From the NCBI GenBank assembly GCA_031279895.1, contig JAITHR010000246.1:1-22087 (forward strand): 22,087 nucleotides of DNA. Reading direction: 5' to 3'. Position numbers and translations under genes: made by a program. The notes beneath the pieces are model-generated. The model did no database searches. It saw only the letters and a list, made by a program, of their open reading frames with translations, and was not told where the DNA came from. Source of the DNA: Spirochaetaceae bacterium (GTDB lineage: Bacteria > Spirochaetota > Spirochaetia > Treponematales > Breznakiellaceae). Below are positions 15,390-22,087 of this stretch, in pieces. The stretch's first letter is position 1, and each line of letters opens with the position of its first letter.

Positions 15390-17984
15390 CTATTCTAGAA
15401 GCGGGTTGTATGCAGGCGGTTCCGGCTCGTAGGAGGGCGCCGGAAGGGTGAAGGGTTCGGATTCCTCCGCGCCGGAGGGCTGGAGGTTCAGGTCAAAATC
15501 CCCGACGCCGGAAGGCAGGTCAAGGGAAAGAACCGGCATCCGCAGGTCCCCTGTAAGACTGTCCGCGTCAAGCCCGCCGTGTATGGTAAGGTTGTTTGTC
15601 TGGAGGTAGTTTTCGGAAGGCAGGCGCCGGGCGTTTTCACCGTGCAGGTCGCAATACTGGGACGGCTGGGTCTTGTCGAGGAAAGGAAGCGTTACGGACC
15701 CTTCGCTGCACGCGGCGGTACGCAGGAGACCGGACTTGGCGCAGACCGTTACGTCGATAATACCGGACGAGGGCTTCACAAACTCCCGATAGGGGCGGCC
15801 CTGGTGTATTTCCCGCATGAAATCCCCCCAGATAGGCCCGGCAAGGGTCGCGCCGGTCAGGGAAAGCCCCAAAGAGTTCCCCGGCTTATCAAAACCGAAC
15901 CAGATAGCCGTCGTGTAATAGGGCGTGTAGCCCACGGCCCATGCGTCTGACCAGTTCTGCGTGGTGCCGGTCTTTCCCGCAGCCGGTATGTGATACCGGT
16001 TTCCCTCTTCGTCCTTAAAGGTAAACTTGGACCCCCAGCCGGATCCGCTTGAGAGGGTGCCGATTTCAACGGTTTTCTTGAGGATACTCGTCATAATATA
16101 GGCGTTCTGCGGGCTTATCACCTGGGCGTTATTGCGGAGGCGCCGCTGTTTCTGGCGCACGTCCCGCTCCGGGTCAAGCACGATACGCCCGTTCCGGTCC
16201 TCCACGGACCGAATGGCGATAGGCGTAACGTCCCGCCCCTGATTGGCAAAAACCGCGAACCCCCGGGCAATCTGTATGGGCGCGACGGAAATAATCCCCA
16301 GCCCCATGGGATACACCCGCGGGAAGGTGCGGCGCCGGACCTCTTCGTTCTCGATACCCAGAAGCGCTGAGGCCCGGTCTATGGCCGCGTCGAACCCGAT
16401 GCCGTCCAGCACTTTAAGGGACGGCACGTTCATCGAATGGGCCAGGGCGTAATAGAACAGCACCGGCCCTTTCCACTCGCCCCGAAAATTAAGGGGGATA
16501 TAGGGGGTGCCGTCCTCGTTATGAAACACCATGGGAATATCGTAAATCAGGGACGACGGGGTAAACTTGCGGGAATCAATGGCCGCCGAGTAGTAGAGCG
16601 GCTTGAAAGCGGAGCCGGGCATGACCTTCCCCTGGGTGGCGCGGATAAGCTGGTTCGATTCGTCGTACCGCGACCCGCCTACCAGCGCGGAGATATAGCC
16701 CGTGTCGTTCTCAATCGTTACGAGCGCGCCTTCGACCACGTTCTCCGCGGCTGCGCGTTTCAGGCTCTCGAACCCCGCGGCGGTAATCTCCTTAAGGTCC
16801 TGTATCCCGAAGGCCAGGGACGCGAGGTCAACCACCGGATTTATGGTTTTGGTGTACTGGCTTACGGTGCGCTGCCGGTGCTGGGCGTTCGAGGTGGAGC
16901 GCACCCCTTCCATGTCGAAGTACAGGGAGAGGAGGTTCACCACGGGAATATACGTCTGTTCCGCCCGATCGAGCCGGCGCCTGCTCGACGCCGCGTACTC
17001 TTTGTTCGCCTTCTCAAGCCCCTCGGCCATGAGGCGGACCGCGGCCTCCTGCTGTTTCAGGTCCAGCGTGGTCATCACCGTGTACCCGTCGCGGTAGTAG
17101 TCCATACTGCCGTACATCATGTCTTCCAGCTCCCGCCGCACGTACTCGCTGAACCAGGGCGCCGCGTCCTCCCGATGGTAATACGCCGCCACCGAGGCCC
17201 TCGTATAGTCGAAATTGGCCCAGTATTCGTCAAACGACGCTTTCGCCTCCTCCGCGGTGGCGTACCCGAAGTCGACCATCCGGTCAAGCACCGCCTTCTG
17301 CCGGTCCATCGCGTGGTTGGGGTTGTTGAGCGGGTTATAGCGCGACGGGCTTGAGAGCTGGATGACCAGCACCGCGGCTTCGGCCAGGGTTATTTCTTTG
17401 GCGCTGTGTCCGAAAAAGTATTTGCTCGCCGCCTCCACGCCGAAGGTGCCGGGACCCATGTACACGTAATTAAGATAGATCTCAAGGATTTCGTTCTTGG
17501 TATACCGCCTTTCCATTTGAAGGGCCCACCACAGTTCCCGCAGTTTCCGTCCCACTGTCCGTTCCGTCCGGTCCGTATAGAGGCTGCCGGCAATCTGCTG
17601 GGTAATGGTGGAGCCCCCGCCGAGCATCCTGCCGGTAACCATGCCGTAGAGCGCCCGTGCGATGCCGCGGATACTGAACCCCTTATGGGTATAAAAATCC
17701 GGGTCCTCCCGACTTAACACCGCGTTGATAAGGTGTCTGGGAAGCTCGTTAAGGGAAACCAGCTCCCGTTTTTCGTCCGCCGAGAACTCGGTAATCAGCG
17801 CGCCGTTACTATCGAGGATTTTCGTGGGAAGCGCCGGCGCGAGTTCCACGAAATTCTCCTGGTTTTTGATATTACTGGTTGCCGCAAGGGACAACCCCAG
17901 GGCAATGCCGATAACAATCGCGCAGAGAACCGTAACGCCTGCAAGGATTTTCTTTGAAACCTGTTTGGAACTTCGGTGTACCAT
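15390..17984 (-). CDS. mrcA: Class A penicillin-binding protein (PBP1A-like)
   Basis: This bifunctional peptidoglycan synthase polymerises lipid II and cross-links the strands in the periplasm. The 864 residues contain an N-terminal membrane anchor (13-35), a GT51 glycosyltransferase domain with SREDPDFYTHKG (catalytic Glu93), GGGSTITQQ (122-130) and ILEIYLNYVYMG (166-177), and a transpeptidase domain with SAFK (nucleophile Ser458, Lys461), SMN (517-519) and KTGT (671-674). All catalytic motifs are intact. The C-terminal tail after about 800 is acidic and proline-rich. The start is supported by the signal-anchor and by a near-consensus promoter directly before the ATG. The stop codon is followed at once by a repeat block. 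The two lipoproteins lie downstream on the same strand. Confidence 0.95.
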   Translation of the reverse strand: MVHRSSKQVSKKILAGVTVLCAIVIGIALGLSLAATSNIKNQENFVELAPALPTKILDSNGALITEFSADEKRELVSLNELPRHLINAVLSREDPDFYTHKGFSIRGIARALYGMVTGRMLGGGSTITQQIAGSLYTDRTERTVGRKLRELWWALQMERRYTKNEILEIYLNYVYMGPGTFGVEAASKYFFGHSAKEITLAEAAVLVIQLSSPSRYNPLNNPNHAMDRQKAVLDRMVDFGYATAEEAKASFDEYWANFDYTRASVAAYYHREDAAPWFSEYVRRELEDMMYGSMDYYRDGYTVMTTLDLKQQEAAVRLMAEGLEKANKEYAASSRRRLDRAEQTYIPVVNLLSLYFDMEGVRSTSNAQHRQRTVSQYTKTINPVVDLASLAFGIQDLKEITAAGFESLKRAAAENVVEGALVTIENDTGYISALVGGSRYDESNQLIRATQGKVMPGSAFKPLYYSAAIDSRKFTPSSLIYDIPMVFHNEDGTPYIPLNFRGEWKGPVLFYYALAHSMNVPSLKVLDGIGFDAAIDRASALLGIENEEVRRRTFPRVYPMGLGIISVAPIQIARGFAVFANQGRDVTPIAIRSVEDRNGRIVLDPERDVRQKQRRLRNNAQVISPQNAYIMTSILKKTVEIGTLSSGSGWGSKFTFKDEEGNRYHIPAAGKTGTTQNWSDAWAVGYTPYYTTAIWFGFDKPGNSLGLSLTGATLAGPIWGDFMREIHQGRPYREFVKPSSGIIDVTVCAKSGLLRTAACSEGSVTLPFLDKTQPSQYCDLHGENARRLPSENYLQTNNLTIHGGLDADSLTGDLRMPVLSLDLPSGVGDFDLNLQPSGAEESEPFTLPAPSYEPEPPAYNPLLE

Positions 17985-17990
17985 ACCTTA

Positions 17991-18019
17991 ACACTACAAA
18001 ACCCGCCCCCCCCTGTCAA
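17991..18019 (-). promoter_or_regulatory. Sigma-70 promoter of PBP1A, predicted leaderless
   Basis: On the minus strand a perfect TTGACA (18019-18014) and TAGTGT (17996-17991) are separated by exactly 17 bp. Seven bases beyond the -10 box is 17984, the A of the ATG. An AAGGT lies just before the ATG but would not be in the transcript. Confidence 0.7.
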
Positions 18020-18037
18020 CCGGCGGCGCCGGAGGCA

Positions 18038-18370
18038 CAGCCTCCGGCTGTTTTAAGCATGGCCGCCTGTTGTTTGATAATGGTGCAACACCGTGTCTGG
18101 TTACTTCGCTGATTGCTACTTAGGCGCGGCCCGTCTCCGACGGTTTCAAACAGGACCGCCTGTTATTTCAAAGTAGTGCAACACCGTGTCCGTTGAGCGG
18201 GCTGATTGCTGCCCAGGCGCGGCTACGCTTCGCGCAACGGCGGACGGCTTGCAAGCGGCGCGTGGTGGCCGCATGGTAAGTGGACAGTCGTTGTGCGGGC
18301 CGCGTAGCAGGACGCTTATGAAACAGCCGGAGGCTGCCGTCGGAGACGGTGTTGTTTGCCGTGCTTCGCA
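18038..18370 (+). repeat. Long mosaic repeat element, copy 2, with a 93-bp tandem
   Basis: Two tandem units start at 18038 (core CAGCCTCCGGCTG) and 18131 (core CCGTCTCCGACGG); both continue with GG(A/C)CCGCCTGTT-like sequence, GTGCAACACCGTGTC and GGCGCGGC. Further blocks are TACGCTTCGCG, GCTTGCAAGCGGCGCG, GTGGACAGTCGTTGT, GGACGCTTATGAAA, and two cores side by side (18324-18336 and 18337-18349). This fills the 395-bp gap between PBP1A and the BspA-like gene; no gene is seen. Confidence 0.8.
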
Positions 18371-18379
18371 GGAAGCCGT

Positions 18380-20470
18380 TTAAAACCCGCTGGCAGGCGG
18401 GAAGACGAATTCCTGTTGCGCTTTGCCGGTGATGGCCGCGCACAACTGCGGAAGCAGTTCCCTCGCGGCATTGCGGGTGCCGCTCAGATTTTCCAGCGCC
18501 TCCAGGGTGCAGGCATTACTTGAGGAAGCGTTGATGGTCCCGTCCAGGGTGTTCGCGATATGGAGATTTAGTATATACCCCCTACTGGTTTTGACGATGT
18601 TACCGGTTAAGATATAATCCGTATGGGTAACGTGTCCCAGGCGGACTATATCGAGGGTGTCCGTATAGGTCGGATCCATGGTTTCTTTCAATATCCTGTT
18701 GAGGCTTTCCCTATCAAGCACCTTGAAATTCGAATCCTTTCTGAAGTCCGTAATAAGGGCGCTTTGTACCAGCACGGCCAGGTCCCCGCTTCCTCCGGTA
18801 TATTCCGGCAGGAGGACCGCGATGCTCTTTCCCTTCGTCGCCGCTCTCCGCTCCGCCTCCGCTCTCCGCGCCGCCTCCGTTTTCCGCGCCTCCTCCGCCC
18901 GCGCCGCCACCAGCCGCGCCTCCTCCGCTTTCCGCGCCTCCTCCGCCGCTAGCCGCTCCGCCTCCGCACCCCCCTTTGTCCAGTGAGTGCCGCCGCGAAG
19001 CCGCGTATACGTCCCCGCGCCGCCGGCTTGGGCCAAATACGTGTCGCGCAAATCCCCGGGGAAGGTGGGGTATTCATTGTTGTTGGCAAATCTCTCCGAA
19101 CTTATGCGGCTTCCTCCCTCAAACGTAACGCTGGTAAGGCTGCCGCACTCGGCAAACGCGCTGCGCCCGATGGCGGTTACGCTGCTACCGATGGTTACGC
19201 TGGTAAGTCCGCGGCACCCAAAAAACGCGCTGTTCCCGATGGAAGTAACGCTGTTGGGGATGGTTACACTGGTAAGGCCGCTGCATATGGCAAACGCGCT
19301 GTCCCCGATGGCGGTTACGCTGGCGGGGATGGTGACGCTGGTAAGGCTCCCGCACTCCTTAAACGCGCTCTCCCCGATGGCGGTAACGCTGCCGGGGATG
19401 GTTACACTGGTAAGACCCATACACCCGGAAAACGCCGCGACCCCGATGGCGGTAACGCTGTTGGGGATGGTTATGCTGGTAAGGCTCCCGCACCAGGAAA
19501 ACGCGCTGTTCCCGATGGCGGTAACGCTGGCGGGGATGGTGTATGCTCCTTTCTTTCCCCCAGGGTACGCGACAAGGGTCTTTTGATCTTTGGTAAACAC
19601 CACTCCGTCAATGCTGGTGTAGGCGGTATTGTTCGTATCAACGGTAATACCGGTAAGGCTCCCGCACTCGAAAAACGCATGGTTCCCGATGGCGGTAACG
19701 CTGTTAGGGATGGTAATACCGGTAAGACGCTCGCACCTCCAAAACGCGCTGCGCCCGATGGAGGTTACGCTGTTGGGGATGGTGACGCTGGTAAGGCTCC
19801 CGCACCCCCAAAACGCATGGTTCCCGATGGCGGTAACGCTGGCGGGGATGGTGTATGCTCCTTTCTTTCCTCCGGGGTACGCGATAAGGGTCTTTTGATC
19901 TTTGGTAAACACCACTCCGTCAATGCCGGCGTAGGCGGTGTTGTTCGTATCAACGACAATGCCGGTAAGGCTGCTGCACCCCTCAAACGCCTCGTGCCCG
20001 ATGGAGGTAACGCTGTTGGGGATGGTGACGCTGGTAAGGCCGCTGCACCTGGCAAACGCCCCGTTCCCGATGGCGGTTACGCTGTTAGGGATGGTTACGC
20101 TGGTAAGTCCGCCGCACTCCATAAACGCCCAGTTCCCGATGGCGGTTACGCTGCTACCGATGGTGACGCTGGTAAGGCTGCTGCACCTCTAAAACGCGCT
20201 GTTCCCGATGGCGGTTACGCTGCTACCGATGGTGACGCTGGTAAGGCTGCTGCACCCATAAAACGCGCTGTTCCCGATGGCGGTTACCGGCAAACCCTCA
20301 ATCCTGGCGGGAATAACCACCGCCGCGGCGGTGCCGGTGTATTTCGTGACGGTTATGGCTTGTCCGCTTTTCGTATACTGAAGCCCCGCGGGGACTGTTT
20401 GTCCGTGGCCGGCCCCCGCGGCAAACGCAAGAACCGCGGTGCAGAGCGCCCGCAGCAACGGCTTTCTCAT
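18380..20470 (-). pseudogene. BspA-like LRR protein with C-terminal CsgG/LpoB-like domain, interrupted by an amber codon
   Basis: The reading frame spans 697 codons with one internal TAG at 20191-20189 (codon 94). It begins with a signal peptide (MRKPLLRALCTAVLAFAAGA), then about 14 leucine-rich repeats of the 23-residue LRR_5 type (consensus C--LTSVTIPNSVTAIG--AF), the kind found in BspA-like surface proteins. Two insert modules (VDTNNTAY, VVFTKDQKTL, AYPGGKKGAYTIPASV) are near-identical. A Glu/Ala/Arg-rich segment follows, and the last 150 residues (KGKSIAVLLPEYTGGSGDL, FKVLDRESLNRILKE, HTDYILTGNIV) resemble CsgG/LpoB-type lipoprotein domains. The TAG lies in GCGTTTTAGAGGTGC, where sister repeats read TTTTGGAGGTGC, so one G-to-A change explains it. 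Downstream of it the frame is clean for 580 codons from the next ATG (20122), but without a signal peptide. The start could also be 20482. Confidence 0.8.
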
Positions 20471-20522
20471 ATATCCAATCATTCCCTCTTATCCGCCTTA
20501 TTCATGCTAAAAATAGTATAGG

Positions 20523-20551
20523 ACTATACCACGCCGTTAGCCGGTTTTCAA
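20523..20551 (-). promoter_or_regulatory. Sigma-70 promoter of the BspA-like gene
   Basis: On the minus strand TTGAAA (20551-20546) and TATAGT (20528-20523) are separated by exactly 17 bp. The predicted start near 20516 gives a leader of 34-46 bases containing AAGAGGGA. The promoter remains intact although the coding sequence is interrupted. Nothing is recognised between it and 20631. Confidence 0.75.
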
Positions 20552-20639
20552 CCCGCGCCGCCGGCATATAACGCTCAGTCCGCTTAGAGGCGTAGTCCCG
20601 GCCTTGCGCGCGAATCTCTCCAGCGCGGCCATGACTATT

Positions 20640-20800
20640 TCCAGGGCAAAACTGAATCATTTCAAGGCAAAACTGAATCATTTCAAGGCAAAACTGAATC
20701 ATTCCAGGGCAAAACTGAATCATTCCGGAGTGAATCTGAATCATTCCAAAGTGAATCTGAATCATTCCAAAGTGAATCTGAATCATTCCGGAGTAAACGG
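20640..20800. repeat. Tandem array of seven 21-bp units (TGAATCATT type)
   Basis: TGAATCATT recurs at 20653, 20674, 20695, 20716, 20737, 20758 and 20779, exactly 21 bp apart. The first four units read GGCAAAACTGAATCATT, the last three AGTGAATCTGAATCATT. The linkers follow the order CCAGG, TCAAGG, TCAAGG, CCAGGG, then CCGGA, CCAAA, CCAAA, CCGGA, a mirror-like pattern within each half. The period is seven codons, so frames translate as heptad repeats; there is no independent sign of a gene. Confidence 0.93.
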
Positions 20801-20814
20801 GAGCCCCCGCGTGT

Positions 20815-21084
20815 TGGAAACATTCGTTTGCGTGTTGAAAACGAACGTTTTCAAGTTGAAAACGAATCTTTTCAAGTTAAAAACGAATCTTTTCAAGTTA
20901 AAAACGAACGTTTTCAAGTTAAAAACGAACGTTTTCAAGTTAAAAACGAATCTTTTCAAGTTAAAAACGAACGTTTTCAAGTTAAAAACGAACGTTTTCA
21001 AGTTAAAAACGAACGTTTTCAAGTTAAAAACGAACGTTTTTAAGTTGAAAACGAATGTTTTCAAGTTGAAAACGAATGTTTCCA
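20815..21084. repeat. Tandem array of thirteen 21-bp near-palindromes
   Basis: The unit GTTAAAAACGAACGTTTTCAA repeats every 21 bp. The ACGAA word begins at 20841, 20862, and so on to 21072 (12 units), and an inverted first unit lies in register at 20820. Most units contain the dyad AAAACG-AA-CGTTTT; variants have GAATC or GAATG in the centre. The array is bounded by a perfect 15-bp inverted repeat, TGGAAACATTCGTTT (20815-20829) and AAACGAATGTTTCCA (21070-21084). It is strikingly AT-rich in a GC-rich region. Bases 21085-21134 show nothing. Confidence 0.93.
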
Positions 21085-21134
21085 CGACGGGGAGATGTGT
21101 CTCTAACTCTCTATGAATAAAAGACTTACCGCAG

Positions 21135-21372
21135 CCTTCGAACCGCGCCGCGCCCCTAAGCGGGCGAGGACAGACAAGCTGCCTCCGGCGGCTGGGGGGT
21201 CACGGACCCCCCAAACCCCCCGCTGTGGCTTCCTGCGCCGCGCCCCGAACCACGCCGTCTCCGACGGTTCCATAAGCTTCCCGCGAAGCGCGGCAAACAA
21301 CGACTGTCCGCGTACCACGCCCCGCCCATTACTACGCGCAACAACGCGCCGCTTGCAAACCGCCCGCTGTTG
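21135..21372 (-). repeat. Long mosaic repeat element, copy 3, inverted
   Basis: Read on the minus strand, this matches the blocks of the element at 7681-7980: GCGGACAGTCGTTGTTTG, GGGAAGCTTATGGAA, the core CCGTCGGAGACGG (plus strand 21255-21267 as CCGTCTCCGACGG), the hairpin GGGGGGTC-ACG-GACCCCCC (21194-21212, plus-strand reading), and AGCCGCCGGAGGCAGCT. Block order differs slightly from copy 1. Confidence 0.75.
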
Positions 21373-21687
21373 CGCGAAGCGTAGCCGCGCCTGAGTAGCA
21401 GAAAGCGAAGTAAACGGACACGGTGTTGCACCATTAAGAGACAACAGGCGGCCATGTTTGAAACAGCCGGAGGCTGGCGCGAAGCGTAGCCGCGCCTGAG
21501 TAGCAGAAAGCGAAGTAAACGGACAAGGTGTTGCACCACTTTGAAGCAACAGGCGGCCATGTTTGAAACAGCCGGAGGCTGGCGCGAAGCGTAGCCGCGC
21601 CTGAGTAGCAGAAAGCGAAGTAAATGGACAAGGTGTTGCACCACTTTGAAACAACAGGCGGCCATGCCGGAACAGCCGGAGGCTGTT
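21373..21687 (-). repeat. Three 105-bp tandem repeats
   Basis: Units begin with CGCGAAGCGTAGCCGCG at 21373, 21478 and 21583, a 105-bp period (the third one base shorter near its end). Each contains GTAGCAGAAAGCGAAGTAAA, GGTGTTGCACCA, CAACAGGCGGCCATG and ends in CAGCCGGAGGCTG (21464, 21569 and 21673). The inverse-orientation counterparts are at 7685 and 18038. Because 105 is divisible by three, open frames run through it, but they have no gene-like features. Confidence 0.92.
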
Positions 21688-21714
21688 GTATCAATGGGCG
21701 ATCGGGGGTATGCT
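21686..21714 (+). promoter_or_regulatory. Candidate promoter for hslV
   Basis: TTGTAT (21686-21691) and TATGCT (21709-21714) are separated by 17 bp. The -35 box starts on the base after the last repeat hairpin core. The predicted leader (about 21721-21857) contains the 12-base word AAAAGGAGCGGG twice (21735 and 21751) and no recognised riboswitch. Confidence 0.55.
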
Positions 21715-21857
21715 AAGGGGAACGGTTTCCTTACAAAAGGAGCGGGTGTTAAAAGGAGCGGGGGTCCGGCGGGATCCCGTAGGTAACACGCTTCGCGGGC
21801 GCCCGGCGCGTCCCGTGCGGCGCGGCGGAGGGTCAGCTTGCGGCAAAAGGAATAACT

Positions 21858-22087
21858 ATGTATAGAGGACGGAACAGGGCGCGGTCAGGCGGGGGTTTTA
21901 GAAGTACCACGGTTTTGGCGGTGCGGCGGCATGGGAAAGTGGCTATGGCCGGAGACGGCCAGGTGACCCTTGGGGATACGGTGTTGAAACATAACGCCCG
22001 CAAGGTGCGGCGTCTTATGGAGGGGCGGGTGCTGTGCGGGTTTGCCGGCGCGACTGCCGACGCTTTTACCCTTTTTGACCGCTTTGA
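21858..22087 (+). CDS. hslV: ATP-dependent protease subunit HslV (ClpQ), partial
   Basis: HslV is the peptidase of the two-component HslVU (ClpYQ) protease; it forms a double hexameric ring with an N-terminal threonine as nucleophile, fed by the ATPase HslU. The visible 76 residues include [38 protein letters not shown] and [16 protein letters not shown], all diagnostic. The catalytic threonine would be Thr17, so a 16-residue basic leader ([16 protein letters not shown]) must be removed. AAAAGG lies seven bases before the ATG, and no closer in-frame start exists. The gene runs off the window; hslU is expected next. Confidence 0.95.
   Translation, partial: MYRGRNRARSGGGFRSTTVLAVRRHGKVAMAGDGQVTLGDTVLKHNARKVRRLMEGRVLCGFAGATADAFTLFDRF

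Noticed and set aside
18983..20521. 512-codon open frame on the plus strand, Gly/Pro/Asp-rich repeats
   Set aside because: It is antisense to the LRR gene. The 69-bp repeat keeps any frame open, and no domain, promoter or start signal supports it.
20640..21084. Possible CRISPR array
   Set aside because: Units are contiguous 21-bp repeats without unique spacers, and no cas gene is present.
20604..21116. Open frame with heptad repeats (KLNHFKA then KLKTNVF)
   Set aside because: The 21-bp period keeps several frames on both strands open at once, there is no good start signal, and no frame is favoured by codon changes.
21103..21654. Open frames translating the 105-bp repeats
   Set aside because: The period is a multiple of three; the product is a plain translation of intergenic repeats with no known domain.
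21746..21865. Short open frame (39 codons) overlapping the hslV start
   Set aside because: A GTG start only three bases after GGAG and a basic, unconserved-looking product; too weak to call a leader peptide.
1..22087. Insertion sequence or prophage
   Set aside because: No transposase, integrase or phage gene was seen; the repeats are short, non-coding and mosaic.

Overview
The window looks like part of a GC-rich spirochaete chromosome, probably from the Treponema group. The evidence is indirect: a BspA-type leucine-rich-repeat surface protein, paired COG3014-like and LPP20-like lipoproteins beside a class A penicillin-binding protein, a protein with a FliG-like segment, an HD-GYP relative, rubredoxin and HslV. 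There is no rRNA, transposase, integrase or CRISPR array. Nearly all long gaps between genes are filled by one mosaic family of short GC-rich hairpin repeats.

Layout. 1-297: tandem 96-bp repeats. 298-1479 (+): MFS transporter. 1592-2221 (-): peptidyl-tRNA hydrolase, convergent with it. 2466-7533 (+): a compact purE-purC-purF-CapA-like-FliG-like gene run. 7534-7606 (-): tRNA-His, starting on the base after the last stop codon of that run. 7607-8086: promoter and mosaic repeat. 8087-11197 (+): HD-GYP-like protein, CBS/CorC membrane protein, rubredoxin and a small unknown protein, closed by a bidirectional terminator at 11211-11242. 11248-17984 (-): class A PBP, two lipoproteins, TrmJ and a secreted OB-fold-like protein. 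18380-20470 (-): a BspA-like LRR protein with a C-terminal CsgG/LpoB-like domain, interrupted by an in-frame amber codon. 20632-21084: two AT-rich arrays with an exact 21-bp period. 21135-21687: mosaic repeats and three 105-bp repeats. 21858-end (+): start of hslV.

How the genes fit together. PurE, PurC and PurF are de novo purine enzymes with a very good promoter whose predicted start site is the purE start codon itself. The PBP1A gene has the same arrangement, so at least two leaderless transcripts are predicted. The two lipoproteins downstream of PBP1A could be envelope partners of that synthase. This is a hypothesis from gene order and family resemblance.

The most unusual content is non-coding. 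First, the dispersed repeats carry a five-bp stem with a constant TCC/GGA triloop in at least three stem sequences that differ by compensated base pairs, and they are packed between gene 3' ends and the -35 boxes of the next genes. Second, thirteen near-palindromes repeat every 21 bp with A-tracts and T-tracts spaced about 10.5 bp apart, and the array is bounded by a perfect 15-bp inverted repeat. All coordinates and motif calls were read by eye; no database search was run.
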